Source: Curvibacter sp. AEP1-3
GTDB lineage: Bacteria > Pseudomonadota > Gammaproteobacteria > Burkholderiales > Burkholderiaceae_C
DNA: 64,000 bases
Direction of reading: 5' to 3'
Assembly: GCF_002163715.1 (NCBI RefSeq)
Contig: NZ_CP015698.1
Location: 2,343,001 to 2,407,000, forward strand
Shown here: positions 10,101 through 19,831 of the stretch, one piece after another
Numbering within the stretch: the stretch's first letter is position 1
How the letters are laid out: each line of letters starts with the position of its first letter
Program-made: the position numbers and the translations under genes
The notes under the pieces: model-generated
The model's database searches: none
Told to the model about the DNA's origin: nothing
The model's input: the letters and a program-made list of their open reading frames with translations, nothing else

Positions 10101-10208
10101 CTCCAACATCTGCAAACGGTGAGAGACGATTTGGTCTTCCGCGCGATAAGGCGTGGGCAAACGGGGCGGGACGGGGGTGAACGCGATAGATCGGGCGGGG
10201 TGGGACAT
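7161..10208 (-). CDS. putA: Bifunctional proline dehydrogenase / P5C dehydrogenase
   Basis: Start ATG at 10208, six bases after AGGAG; 1015 aa, the size of short PutA enzymes lacking the N-terminal ribbon-helix-helix repressor domain. The FAD-dependent proline dehydrogenase half shows RLVKGAYWDAEVK and QRLHGMGEGI. The NAD-dependent glutamate-semialdehyde dehydrogenase half shows the ISPWNFPLAIF, GVVFTGSTQVA and ETGGINAM motifs and a catalytic Cys in SAGQRCSALRL. The C-terminal half-barrel element (PFGGEGLSGTGPKAGGPHY) is also present. It converts proline to glutamate with intermediate channelling. Three copies or parts of the dispersed 28-bp repeat lie inside this frame without breaking it. 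With no DNA-binding domain, regulation must come from elsewhere, possibly the Lrp protein at 12598. Confidence 0.96.
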   Translation of the reverse strand: MSHPARSIAFTPVPPRLPTPYRAEDQIVSHRLQMLEGALDWAHAARTAEPWVQAVRDNPPPFWAMESLLKEYPISSAEGLALMRLAEALLRVPDAETAIVLTTDQLGRADFEASGDKVLSRLSSTAIALSKHFLPDAQNEPGLMAKLGARTVVAATLRAVQLLGRQFVLGQTMPEAMREADVSRKKANVRFSYDMLGEGARTDKDALRYLKSYADAIEFIAARASKSGALAENDGISIKLSALYPRYEDAHRQAVLDELVPRVWTLCEAAAAANINLTIDAEEVDRLELSLEVLEALLVQVAAHCPQWAGLGLAMQAYQTRALELIEHVTLLARKYKIKLMCRLVKGAYWDAEVKRAQELGLPHYPVFTHKHHTDVSYLACARALLAVPDAIYPQFAGHNAGTIAAILQMGAKTGAPFELQRLHGMGEGIFREVLKNPLVACRVYAPVGAHKDLLAYLVRRLLENGANSSFVHQLADESVGMGELLISPLRLEPHPSLPLPADLFGKHPGSRANSTGLDLTVAAMRDPLLAALQAAPVPVVAEFDVKNIPGAYASCASSYQKWSKVPVEERAATLRRSADALQTAMPQFCALLVKEAFKTWGDAVSEVREAVDFLRYYADEAQRIMQPINCPVVANAQAGYQYGVTGETNTLRLTARGVWVCISPWNFPLAIFMGQVAAALATGNTVLAKPAEQTPGVAKAAVDLMVAAGVPADALQLLHGAGETVGAALVAQPGVAGVVFTGSTQVAKIIQRALAAKDGPIVPLIAETGGINAMLVDSSALPEQVVDAVVMSSFRSAGQRCSALRLLVVHSAIADGVIEMLQGAAQELQVGNPADLATDLGPVIDREAFDNIQRHITRLKNESKVLLAPTDSTQAATESIANLIAPHAFEVESIAQVKAEIFGPVLQVVRWDGNPEDVIAQINALGYGLTLGIQTRIDSRAQALAAAAHVGNIYINRNMIGAVVGVQPFGGEGLSGTGPKAGGPHYLYRFCAEQTVTVNTTAAGGNAALLAGMQ
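7563..7590 (-). repeat. Dispersed 28-bp repeat, copy 1 (inside putA)
   Basis: Matches the window consensus (left half TGCGCGAGCAGCTAT, right half GAATTCAATAGCA, contiguous) at 20 of 28 positions on the minus strand. It is read in frame in putA as STQAATESIA. Confidence 0.6.
8529..8543 (-). repeat. Dispersed repeat, copy 2 (left half only, inside putA)
   Basis: Exact 15/15 match to the left half TGCGCGAGCAGCTAT; the right half is not recognisable. It is read in frame in putA as CASSYQK in a different phase from copy 1. Confidence 0.6.
9537..9564 (+). repeat. Dispersed 28-bp repeat, copy 3 (inside putA, reference copy)
   Basis: The copy used as the reference: TGCGCGAGCAGCTAT followed directly by GAATTCAATAGCA. 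The inner part is an imperfect palindrome (GCTAT...ATAGC around GAATTC). On the coding strand it reads AIEFIAARA within putA. Confidence 0.75.
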
Positions 10209-10623
10209 AGCGACTCCTGCACAGGGCAAAGAAATGATTTGTCGCTATTCTTTCAACAATCTATCTGAGTTTTTCTCTAAATTTTCACAATCAGATAGTA
10301 GATTCATCTATCAAACGTGGAATCCATTTAGGCGGATCGCACTTCTCACACCAATCACTGGAGCCAATAAACATTTATATTGTGTTTTTATATTAATTTC
10401 ATTAAAATTGATATCTTGCGAATGGGCTTTCAATTCAATTTCGTCACGCTATCTCCGAGATATCCAGAAGACGAATTTCGCCATCGCTATGGAACATGGT
10501 TTGATCGCAGTCAAGTGCTTTAGGCAGCTTGAATGAGGCGACAAAGCCCTTTTCAAAATCGTTTGAACGGGTTCCGCACCGTTATGATGCATTTAAATTA
10601 ACCCGCTTGATAAAGGGGATTTC
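10209..10623. other. putA/chemoreceptor intergenic region, AT-rich
   Basis: About 415 bp without a convincing gene. It is clearly more AT-rich than the flanks. An inverted repeat CTATCTG (10261-10267) / CAGATAG (10292-10298) lies about 55 bp upstream of the putA start and could be an operator; a related GATTCATCTATC follows. A frame of 127 codons crossing this region has no family resemblance and starts inside putA, so I do not call it. The chemoreceptor ribosome site (AAAGGGG) is at the right end. Confidence 0.5.
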
Positions 10624-12588
10624 GTGAGCAAGACGACGTTGGCCGGCGATGCCGGATTTGGTTCTTTCTTTCGCTACCACGGCTGGTTGTCCCCCGGCGT
10701 CCGGTTATTCCGCAAGCTCAATTTCACTGCCAAGTCCGCGTGGATTGCAGTGATGTTCCTGATTCCCATCGTGCTGCTGATTGCGGACACCTGGAACAAC
10801 ACCCGTGTGCAGGTCGCGACCACCGAACACGAGCTGCAAGGTGTGGCCTACGTCAAACCCCTGCACGAGCTGATCCGCCAAGCACAGCTTCGCCGACTCA
10901 ACGCCATCACCAAGTCCCCCGAACTCAGCGCCAGCCAAACCGCGGTCACCCAGGCTTTCAGCAAACTCCAGGCCATTGACAAAGAACTGGGCAAGGATCT
11001 CGACACCGCCGAGGCTCTAGGCAATGTACAGAAACTGCATCAGGCACTGCTTGCCAACCCTACGGGCAAAGACGAGCAAGAGACATTTGATATTCACAAC
11101 GAATACATCGACACACTGCTGAAGTTGGGCGAGCATGTTTCCGACACCTCCGAGCTGGCCCTGGACCCGCAGCTGGAAACCTTCCACCTGATGAACTACG
11201 CCATTTTGTACGGACCACAGCAGATGGAGAACGTGTCCGAGCTTTCCGTGATGGGATGGTCTGCACTCAAAGCAGGCCAGAAATCGGAGTACATCGCCGA
11301 ACGCATTAACCAGGATTTCGGCATCCTGCGCTTTGTCGACAACATCGTTGAAAACGCCTATATCCGCAGCACCGGCGGCACCCCCGAGGCGGACGCCAAA
11401 TTCGGCATGAAAGCCAACGACGACGCCTACGACGCTTTCCAAGAAGCCACCAGGAAACAAGTTATCGGTGAAAAAGTGGAAGGCGACGCCGATGCCTATC
11501 TCAAGATGGGATCGGCCTCCCTGGAAGCCGAGCGCCAGCTCAACGAAAAAATGATGGCACAGCTCGAACTCCGCTTGGGCGAGCGCATTGTGGGTCTGCG
11601 CAGCGACCTGAGCATGCGCGTGAGCATTGCGGTGTTCTTCGTGGCGATTGCCTTTTACATGCTCCTGGCGTTTTACAAGGTGATGATGGGTGGCTTGCGT
11701 GAAGTCACCGGCCACCTGGAGCAAATCACCAAGGGCAACCTGGTCACCGCACCTACCCCCTGGGGCAAGGATGAGGCTGCGCACCTCATGATCACTCTGC
11801 GCGACATGGAAGCCAGCCTGCGTGTGATCGTGCGCAACACCCTGGACGGTGCTGCAAACGTGAATACTGCCAGTGAAGAAATTGCCTCCGCCTCGCAAGA
11901 CCTGTCCCGCCGCACTGAGGCCAGCGCGGCTGCGCTGGAACAAACGGCGGCCACCATGACGCAAATCTCCGAAACCGTGCAGCGCACCTCCGACACGGTC
12001 AACGGTGCCGCCGAAATCGTGCGCTCCAACGCCCAATCCGCCAAGCGCGGCGGCGAGGTGATCTCGCAGGTGGTGAGCACCATGCAGGGCATCAATGCCT
12101 CGTCCAACAAGATTGCCGACATCATCAGCGTGATTGACGGTATTGCCTTCCAGACCAACATCCTGGCGCTGAACGCGGCCGTGGAAGCCGCCCGCGCAGG
12201 CGAGCAAGGCCGTGGCTTTGCGGTAGTGGCCTCTGAAGTGCGCTCGCTCGCGGGCCGCAGTGCCGAGGCGGCCAAGGAAATCAAGAGCCTGATTACCGCC
12301 AGCATCGAGCAAGTGGAACGCGGCAGCCTGGTGGTGGGCGAAGCGGGCAAGACCATTGAAGACATCGTGACGAACGCCGCCCGCATCGACAGTCTGATGA
12401 CCGAAATTGCGAACGCCACCAAGGAGCAATCTTTGGGTGTGAACCAGGTAGGCGCGGCTGTGCACGACTTGGACCAGAACACCCAGCAGAACGCTGCGCT
12501 GGTGGAAGAAACTGCGGCAGCGGCATCTGCGCTGTCTGAGCAAGCGTCCCGCCTGGCCGAAGAGGTGTCCTTCTTCAAGCTGAAGTAA
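10624..12588 (+). CDS. Methyl-accepting chemotaxis protein
   Basis: GTG start at 10624 behind AAAGGGGA; 654 aa. The first membrane segment is near residues 40-58 ([20 protein letters not shown]), followed by a roughly 270-residue periplasmic, mainly helical sensor region and a second membrane segment near 335-355. A HAMP domain and the cytoplasmic signalling domain follow, with the hairpin tip core [20 protein letters not shown] and [15 protein letters not shown]. There is no C-terminal CheR/CheB tether pentapeptide. The ligand is unknown; position between putA and an amino-acid-type binding protein hints at amino-acid taxis, by inference only. Confidence 0.95.
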   Translation: MSKTTLAGDAGFGSFFRYHGWLSPGVRLFRKLNFTAKSAWIAVMFLIPIVLLIADTWNNTRVQVATTEHELQGVAYVKPLHELIRQAQLRRLNAITKSPELSASQTAVTQAFSKLQAIDKELGKDLDTAEALGNVQKLHQALLANPTGKDEQETFDIHNEYIDTLLKLGEHVSDTSELALDPQLETFHLMNYAILYGPQQMENVSELSVMGWSALKAGQKSEYIAERINQDFGILRFVDNIVENAYIRSTGGTPEADAKFGMKANDDAYDAFQEATRKQVIGEKVEGDADAYLKMGSASLEAERQLNEKMMAQLELRLGERIVGLRSDLSMRVSIAVFFVAIAFYMLLAFYKVMMGGLREVTGHLEQITKGNLVTAPTPWGKDEAAHLMITLRDMEASLRVIVRNTLDGAANVNTASEEIASASQDLSRRTEASAAALEQTAATMTQISETVQRTSDTVNGAAEIVRSNAQSAKRGGEVISQVVSTMQGINASSNKIADIISVIDGIAFQTNILALNAAVEAARAGEQGRGFAVVASEVRSLAGRSAEAAKEIKSLITASIEQVERGSLVVGEAGKTIEDIVTNAARIDSLMTEIANATKEQSLGVNQVGAAVHDLDQNTQQNAALVEETAAAASALSEQASRLAEEVSFFKLK

Positions 12589-12597
12589 GCTCACGAT

Positions 12598-13068
12598 GTG
12601 ATTGACCACATCGAACTTGACCGCATCGACCTGCGCATCCTGAGCTGCTTGCAAGCAGACGGGCGCATTGCCAACCTGAAGCTGGCCGAAACGGTGGGCC
12701 TCTCCCCCACCGCAGTGCTGGCCCGTGTGCAGAAGCTCAGCAAAGAGGGCTACATCCTCGGCTACGAAGCACGTCTGAACCCGCTCAAGCTGGGCGCCGG
12801 GATGATGGTGTTTGTGGAGGTGTTGCTGGACCGCACCACGCCCAATGTCTTTGAGGCCTTCAAGGCCGCGGTACAGGTTCACTCAGAAATCATGGAGTGC
12901 CACATGGTGGCTGGCGGCTTTGACTACCTGCTAAAAACCCGCATGGCCGACATGGCCGCATACCGCCACTTTGCAGGCACGGTGCTCTGGCAATTGCCCG
13001 GTGTGCGCGAAACCCGCACCTACGCGGTGATGGAAGAAGTGAAGAACACAACCCATCTCAAGTTGTAA
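12598..13068 (+). CDS. Lrp/AsnC family transcriptional regulator
   Basis: GTG start at 12598, ten bases after the chemoreceptor stop; 156 aa. The N-terminal winged HTH is LDRIDLRILSCLQADGRIAN then ETVGLSPTAVLARVQKL, and the C-terminal RAM domain carries VQVHSEIMECHMVAGGFDYL, where small effectors bind. Its length and sequence fit the Lrp group that includes PutR/BkdR regulators. Location two genes from a PutA lacking its own DNA-binding domain makes control of putA by proline plausible, but this is inference from context. Confidence 0.9.
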   Translation: MIDHIELDRIDLRILSCLQADGRIANLKLAETVGLSPTAVLARVQKLSKEGYILGYEARLNPLKLGAGMMVFVEVLLDRTTPNVFEAFKAAVQVHSEIMECHMVAGGFDYLLKTRMADMAAYRHFAGTVLWQLPGVRETRTYAVMEEVKNTTHLKL

Positions 13069-13110
13069 CAAGCGACACGGCTGTTACAACTATTCAGGGA
13101 CAATGACCAG

Positions 13111-14238
13111 ATGCTTAATCGACGTCATTTCACCCTGGCCGCAGGCGCTACCGCGCTGACCGGCTTCCCCGCAGTCCACGCCCAGTCCGACAAGATCGTG
13201 CTCGGCCAGTCTGCCGCTTTCACTGGCCCCGCCGCTCAACTCGGCATCCAGCTCCACGCAGGCGCCAAACTCTACTTTGACCAGCTCAATGCCCAAGGCG
13301 GTATCGGCGGGCGCAGTGTAGAGATCCGCAAGCTGGACGATGGCTATGAGCCCGCACGTTGCGAAGAAAACACCCGCAAGTTGCTGGAAGAAGACATAGC
13401 CGCTTTGTTCGCTTTTGTGGGTACCCCCACCAGCGCTGTGGCCCTGCCCCTGGCCACCAAGGCCCGGGTGCCCTTTATTGCCCCGTTTACCGGTGCCATG
13501 GCACTGCGCAACCCGTTCAACCGCTACGCATTCCATGTGCGCGCCTCCTACAACGACGAGACCGCGCTCATCGTCAAACAACTGCACAACGTGGGCATCA
13601 CCAAAGTGGCGGTGTTCTACCAGAACGACGCTTACGGCAAAGCCGGTCTGGACGGCGTGCAAGCCGCATTGACCGCACTGAACCTCAAACCGGTGGCACT
13701 GGCGACCGTAGAGCGCAATTCGGTGGACGTGGCCAAGGCGGTAGAGACCCTCAATGCAGCGGCCCCTGAGGCGGTGGTGCAGATCACTGCGTACAAGTCC
13801 AGCGCGGCCTACATACGTGCGGCCCGCAAAGCGGGCTATGGTGGCGGCTTCTACAACGTGTCTTTCGTGGGTACACAAGCTTTGGCCGACGAGCTGGGCA
13901 AGGACGGCGCCGGTGTGGTGGTATCCCAGGTGGTGCCCTCGCCCTATGTGGGCAACAAGGCAATTTCACGCGAATTTGCCGAGGCTGTGCGCAAGACCAA
14001 CGGCGCTGTGCAAGCCAACTTTTCCAGCATGGAGGGCTATATCGCCGCCAAGGTAGTGGCCGAGGCCCTGCGCCGGAGCGGTGGCAAAGGCGGCACGGAT
14101 GCCCTGGTCGCCGCCATGGAGAGCATCAACGGCCAGCCTTTCGGCGGCTTCAATGTGAACTTCTCCAAGTCGGACCATGCCGCCTCCACCTTTGTGGAAA
14201 TGTCCATGCTGACCGGCGATGGCCGGGTGCGCACCTAA
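13111..14238 (+). CDS. Branched-chain amino acid-type ABC substrate-binding protein
   Basis: 375 aa starting MLNRRHFTLAAGATALTGF: an RR-containing signal peptide that may use Tat. The mature part follows the Leu/Ile/Val-binding fold (IVLGQSAAFTGPAAQLG, AGAKLYFDQLNAQGGIGGR, then FVGTPTSAVALPLATKARVPF and AVFYQNDAYGKAGLDGV). Such proteins deliver amino acids, amides or aromatic acids to a permease, or present ligands to receptors. No permease or ATPase gene is adjacent, so it is an orphan component here. It ends tail to tail with yggS, sharing 4 bp. Confidence 0.9.
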   Translation: MLNRRHFTLAAGATALTGFPAVHAQSDKIVLGQSAAFTGPAAQLGIQLHAGAKLYFDQLNAQGGIGGRSVEIRKLDDGYEPARCEENTRKLLEEDIAALFAFVGTPTSAVALPLATKARVPFIAPFTGAMALRNPFNRYAFHVRASYNDETALIVKQLHNVGITKVAVFYQNDAYGKAGLDGVQAALTALNLKPVALATVERNSVDVAKAVETLNAAAPEAVVQITAYKSSAAYIRAARKAGYGGGFYNVSFVGTQALADELGKDGAGVVVSQVVPSPYVGNKAISREFAEAVRKTNGAVQANFSSMEGYIAAKVVAEALRRSGGKGGTDALVAAMESINGQPFGGFNVNFSKSDHAASTFVEMSMLTGDGRVRT

Positions 14239-14933
14239 GCAGACGGCGGGTAGTGGCGGGCTCCGAAAATGGCGCTGCCCACCCGCACCATGGTGCTGCC
14301 ACCGGCCACGGCGGCACCCAGGTCGCCGCTCATGCCCATGGACAGGGTATCGAGCGGCAGCCCTTGCGCCACCATGGCATCAAATACGGCCTTGGCGCTC
14401 ATGAATACTGCGCGGGCAGCTACAAAATCAGGAGCAGGCTCCGGAATGCACATGATGCCCCTGAGCTGCAAACGGGGCAGCTGCGCCACTTCCAGCGCCA
14501 GCGTCACGGCGTCTTGCGGCGTCACGCCGCACTTGGTGGGGCCACCGTCCACATTCACCTGGATGCACACCTGCAAAGGCGGCAAGTGCGGCGGGCGTTG
14601 GTCGCTCAGGCGTTGGGCAATTTTGAGCCGGTCCACCGTTTGGACCCACTGAAAATGCTCTGCCACGAGGCGGGTCTTATTGCTCTGGATAGGGCCTATG
14701 CAGTGCCACTCAATGGGCAGGGCGCTGAGCGCAGTGATCTTGTCGACCGCTTCCTGGATGTAGTTTTCGCCGAAGGCGCGCTGCCCGGCATCAAAAGCCT
14801 GCTGCACCGCGTCAGGCCCGAAGGTCTTGGAAACAGCCAAGAGGCGCACGCTGTCCGCCGGCCGTCCGGACTGGGTGCACGCCTGCGCAATACGCTGTGC
14901 AACAGCGTGGAGATTGTCCGCAATCATCGTCAT
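14235..14933 (-). CDS. yggS: YggS family PLP homeostasis protein
   Basis: 232 aa from ATG 14933; an in-frame ATG six bases further in is an alternative. Motifs of the family are clear: LLAVSKTFGPDAVQQAFDAG with the PLP-binding Lys, FGENYIQEAVDK, WHCIGPIQSNK, VNVDGGPTKCG and LSMGMSGDLGAAVAGGSTMV. It binds pyridoxal phosphate without known catalysis and balances B6 vitamers. It is divergent from pilT, the common neighbour in many Proteobacteria. A copy of the dispersed repeat at 14409-14436 falls within the frame. Confidence 0.95.
   Translation of the reverse strand: MTMIADNLHAVAQRIAQACTQSGRPADSVRLLAVSKTFGPDAVQQAFDAGQRAFGENYIQEAVDKITALSALPIEWHCIGPIQSNKTRLVAEHFQWVQTVDRLKIAQRLSDQRPPHLPPLQVCIQVNVDGGPTKCGVTPQDAVTLALEVAQLPRLQLRGIMCIPEPAPDFVAARAVFMSAKAVFDAMVAQGLPLDTLSMGMSGDLGAAVAGGSTMVRVGSAIFGARHYPPSA
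14409..14436 (+). repeat. Dispersed 28-bp repeat, copy 4 (inside yggS)
   Basis: 22 of 28 positions agree with the reference copy. The coding strand reads APDFVAARA, in the same phase as copy 3 (AIEFIAARA). Confidence 0.55.
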
Positions 14934-14979
14934 AATCTCTCGAGCGTAACAAACCTGCCATTCCCCTAGAGAGGACTCC

Positions 14980-16023
14980 GTGGACATTACCCAGCTGCTC
15001 GCATTTAGCGTCAAAAACAAAGCGTCTGACTTGCACCTCTCGGCAGGACTGCCGCCCATGATCCGGGTGCACGGCGATGTGCGCCGCATCAACGTCGAAC
15101 CGCTGGACCACAAGCAGGTTCACGCCATGGTGTACGACATCATGAACGACACCCAGCGCAAGATGTATGAAGAGTTTCTGGAAATCGACTTCTCGTTCGA
15201 GATCGATGGCCTGGCTCGCTTCCGCGTCAACGCCTTCAACCATAACCGCGGCGCAGGCGCCGTGTTCCGGACGATTCCGAGCAAGATCCTCTCGCTGGAA
15301 CAGCTCAACGCCCCCCGCATCTTTGCAGACCTGGCCCTGAAGCCCCGCGGTCTGGTGCTGGTGACCGGCCCTACCGGCTCCGGCAAGTCCACGACCCTGG
15401 CGGCCATGGTGAACTACCTGAACGAAACCGAGTTCGGCCACATCCTGACGGTGGAAGACCCGATCGAATTCGTGCACGAATCCAAAAAGTGCCTGGTCAA
15501 CCAGCGTGAGGTCGGCCCCCACACCCTGAGCTTTGCTGCCGCCCTGAAGTCCGCTCTGCGTGAAGACCCGGACGCGATTCTGGTGGGTGAAATGCGCGAC
15601 CTGGAAACCATCCGCCTGGCCATGACCGCCGCAGAAACCGGCCACTTGGTGTTCGGCACCCTGCACACCTCCAGTGCTGCCAAAACCATTGACCGGATCA
15701 TTGACGTGTTCCCGGCCGAAGAAAAAGAAATGGTGCGGGCCATGTTATCCGAGTCGCTGCAAGCGGTGATCTCGCAAACCCTGTGCAAAACCAAAGACGG
15801 CCAGGGCCGTGTGGCAGCCCACGAGATCATGCTGGGCACCAGCGCGATCCGTAACCTGATCCGCGAAGCCAAGGTCGCGCAGATGTACTCCGCCATCCAG
15901 ACCGGTAACAGCGTAGGCATGCAAACCCTAGACCAGAACCTCACGGACCTGGTCAAGCGCAACGTCATCAGCGCGGCCGAAGCACGCAGCAAAGCCAAGA
16001 TTCCTGAGAACTTCCCAGGCTAG
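14980..16023 (+). CDS. pilT: Type IV pilus retraction ATPase PilT
   Basis: GTG start at 14980 behind AGAGAGGA; 347 aa, the usual length. It has Walker A GPTGSGKSTT, an Asp box (ILTVEDPIEF), a Walker B region (DPDAILVGEMRDLETI) and a His box (GHLVFGTLHTSSA). The cytoplasmic hexamer depolymerises pili for twitching and DNA uptake. It is followed 20 bp later by pilU, the accessory retraction ATPase, as expected. Confidence 0.98.
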   Translation: MDITQLLAFSVKNKASDLHLSAGLPPMIRVHGDVRRINVEPLDHKQVHAMVYDIMNDTQRKMYEEFLEIDFSFEIDGLARFRVNAFNHNRGAGAVFRTIPSKILSLEQLNAPRIFADLALKPRGLVLVTGPTGSGKSTTLAAMVNYLNETEFGHILTVEDPIEFVHESKKCLVNQREVGPHTLSFAAALKSALREDPDAILVGEMRDLETIRLAMTAAETGHLVFGTLHTSSAAKTIDRIIDVFPAEEKEMVRAMLSESLQAVISQTLCKTKDGQGRVAAHEIMLGTSAIRNLIREAKVAQMYSAIQTGNSVGMQTLDQNLTDLVKRNVISAAEARSKAKIPENFPG

Positions 16024-16043
16024 ACAGAAAGGTAGGTGTTCTC

Positions 16044-17180
16044 ATGGAACGCGATCAAGCCACGAAATTTATCAACGATCTGCTCAAGTTGATGGTCAGC
16101 CGCAATGGCAGCGACTTGTTCATTACCGCGGAGTTTCCGCCCGCCATCAAGGTAGATGGCAAGGTCACCAAGGTGTCGCCACAGCCGCTGAACTCAGCCC
16201 ACACCATGGCGCTGGCGCGTTCCATCATGAACGACAAGCAGATTGCCGAGTTTGAGCGCACCAAGGAGAGCAATTTCGCGATTGCACCGGCCACCATCGG
16301 CCGGTTCCGGGTCAACGCTTTTATCCAGCAGGGCAAGGTCGGGATGGTGCTGCGCGTGATTCCGCAAGTGCTGCCCACCATCGACGGTCTGGGTGTGCCA
16401 CAGGTGCTCAAAGACATTGTGCAAAGCAAGCGCGGACTGTGCATTCTGGTGGGCGCTACCGGCTCAGGCAAATCCACCACACTGGCTGCCATGGTGGACT
16501 GGCGCAATGAGAACTCCTACGGCCACATCATCACTATCGAAGACCCGGTGGAGTTTGTGCACGCCCACAAGAACTGCGTGATCACCCAGCGCGAAGTCGG
16601 GCTGGACACGGACAGCTGGGACGCGGCTTTGAAGAACACCCTGCGCCAGGCGCCGGATGTGATTCTGATGGGCGAGATCCGCGACCGCGAGACCATGGAA
16701 CACGCCATTGCGTTTTCCGAAACCGGTCACCTATGCCTTGCCACCCTGCACGCGAACAGTGCCAACCAGGCGCTGGACCGCGTGATCAACTTCTTCCCCG
16801 AAGAGCGGCGCAGCCAGTTGCTGATGGACTTGTCGCTCAACCTGCGCGCCATGGTGTCCCAGCGCCTGATCCCCAAGCAGGACGGCAAGGGCCGAGTGGC
16901 GGCGGTGGAAGTGATGATCAACTCCCCGCTGATCTCCGACCTCATCTTCAAGGGTGAAGTCTCGGAAGTGAAAGAGATCATGAAGAAGAGCCGCCAGGCC
17001 GGCATGCAGACCTTCGATCAGGCCCTCTTCGATCTGTACGAGGGCCACGCCATCACCTACGAAGACGCACTGCGCAACGCCGACTCGCTCAACGACTTGC
17101 GTCTCCAAATCAAGCTCAACAGCCACCGTGGCAAGTCGCAAGACCTGTCGGCCGGCACCGAGAACTTCGCGATTATGTAA
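16044..17180 (+). CDS. pilU: Type IV pilus retraction ATPase PilU
   Basis: 378 aa, ATG start with AGAAAGG upstream. Same secretion-ATPase motifs as PilT: GATGSGKSTT, ITIEDPVEF, APDVILMGEIRDRETM and GHLCLATLHANSA. The longer C-terminal tail (after IKLNSHRGKSQD) is typical of PilU. It works with PilT during pilus retraction. Two bases separate its stop from the next gene, so the three genes may be cotranscribed. Confidence 0.97.
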   Translation: MERDQATKFINDLLKLMVSRNGSDLFITAEFPPAIKVDGKVTKVSPQPLNSAHTMALARSIMNDKQIAEFERTKESNFAIAPATIGRFRVNAFIQQGKVGMVLRVIPQVLPTIDGLGVPQVLKDIVQSKRGLCILVGATGSGKSTTLAAMVDWRNENSYGHIITIEDPVEFVHAHKNCVITQREVGLDTDSWDAALKNTLRQAPDVILMGEIRDRETMEHAIAFSETGHLCLATLHANSANQALDRVINFFPEERRSQLLMDLSLNLRAMVSQRLIPKQDGKGRVAAVEVMINSPLISDLIFKGEVSEVKEIMKKSRQAGMQTFDQALFDLYEGHAITYEDALRNADSLNDLRLQIKLNSHRGKSQDLSAGTENFAIM

Positions 17181-17183
17181 GCC

Positions 17184-18110
17184 ATGCCAAACATCAACGA
17201 CAAAACCTACGAACCCTCCCCAGCTTACTCGGTTGCCTTTCTGGGCTTGGGGGTCATGGGCTATCCCATGGCCGGTCATTTGGCCCGCGCAGGCCACCAA
17301 GTGGCCGTTTACAACCGGACCGCTATTAAATCCATAGCATGGTGCGAAGAATTTGCGGACGCCAGCAGCCAATTGGGCGCCCATTCGCACGCAGCTACCC
17401 CGCGTGAGACAGTGCAGAACGCAGACATCGTGTTTTGCTGCGTCGGCAACGATGCGGATTTGCGCAGCGTTGTCTTGGGTGCAGATGGCGCCTTTGCGGG
17501 CATGAAGACCGGCGCCATTTTTGTGGACCACACCACCGCTTCTGCCGACGTGGCACGCGAGCTGAGCGCGGTAGCCCAAACGCGGGGCCTGCAATTCATA
17601 GACGCCCCGGTGTCCGGTGGACAAGCGGGCGCACAAAACGGCATGCTCACCGTGATGTGCGGTGGAGACGCCACTGCCTTTGAAGCGGTCAAACCGGTGG
17701 CCATGGCCTTTTCCCGGGCGTTCACGCTCTTGGGGGACAGCGGCTCAGGCCAACTGGCAAAGATGGTGAACCAGATTTGCATTGCCGGGTTGGTACAAGG
17801 CTTGTCGGAAGCGGTAGCTTTCGGTCAGCGCGCCGGGCTGGACATGAACCAGGTGCTGGACGTCATCGGCAAGGGTGCTGCGCAAAGCTGGCAGCTGGAT
17901 AACCGTGGCAAGACCATGGTGGCAGACAAGTTTGACTTCGGCTTTGCGGTGGACTGGATGCGCAAGGACCTGGGTTTGGTGCTGGACGAAGCCAAGCGCA
18001 ACGGTGCCCGCCTGCCGGTGACGGCGCTGGTCGACCAGTTCTATGCCGATGTGCAACTTATGGGTGGCAACCGCTGGGACACCAGCAGCTTGATCAAGCG
18101 GCTCAAGTAA
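17184..18110 (+). CDS. NAD(P)-dependent beta-hydroxyacid dehydrogenase family protein
   Basis: 308 aa. The Rossmann fingerprint is AFLGLGVMGYPMAGHLARAG. The substrate-binding signature is FIDAPVSGGQAGAQNGMLTVM, and the catalytic Lys lies in GQLAKMVNQ. This places it with 3-hydroxyisobutyrate, tartronate-semialdehyde and related reductases, but the substrate cannot be chosen from sequence by eye. It immediately follows pilU and ends at a strong terminator. A core match to the dispersed repeat occurs at 17322-17338. Confidence 0.88.
   Translation: MPNINDKTYEPSPAYSVAFLGLGVMGYPMAGHLARAGHQVAVYNRTAIKSIAWCEEFADASSQLGAHSHAATPRETVQNADIVFCCVGNDADLRSVVLGADGAFAGMKTGAIFVDHTTASADVARELSAVAQTRGLQFIDAPVSGGQAGAQNGMLTVMCGGDATAFEAVKPVAMAFSRAFTLLGDSGSGQLAKMVNQICIAGLVQGLSEAVAFGQRAGLDMNQVLDVIGKGAAQSWQLDNRGKTMVADKFDFGFAVDWMRKDLGLVLDEAKRNGARLPVTALVDQFYADVQLMGGNRWDTSSLIKRLK
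17322..17338. repeat. Dispersed repeat, core-only copy 5
   Basis: Only the palindromic core is recognisable (GCTATTAAATCCATAGC, 14 of 17 with the reference). It reads TAIKSIA in the dehydrogenase frame. This could be chance. Confidence 0.3.
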
Positions 18111-18132
18111 ACGGCTGTTGATTGCCCCCAAC

Positions 18133-18158
18133 AAAAAAGGCCCCGAGGGGCCTTTTTT
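18133..18158. terminator. Bidirectional intrinsic terminator
   Basis: A perfect 12-bp inverted repeat: AAAAAAGGCCCC, two-base loop GA, GGGGCCTTTTTT. It serves the dehydrogenase on the plus strand and dolP, whose stop is at 18161, on the minus strand. Confidence 0.93.
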
Positions 18159-18160
18159 GT

Positions 18161-19831
<1,671 letters not shown>

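Noticed and set aside
8790..10268. 492-codon open frame antisense to putA
   Set aside because: Mirror of a real gene with complete PutA motifs.
10153..10536. 127-codon plus-strand frame upstream of the chemoreceptor
   Set aside because: Begins within putA, lacks a ribosome site and resembles no family.
11017..12882. 621-codon open frame antisense to the chemoreceptor
   Set aside because: Composition is an artefact of the GC-rich opposite frame (His, Gly, Gln rich, no family pattern), while the sense protein has full chemoreceptor motifs.
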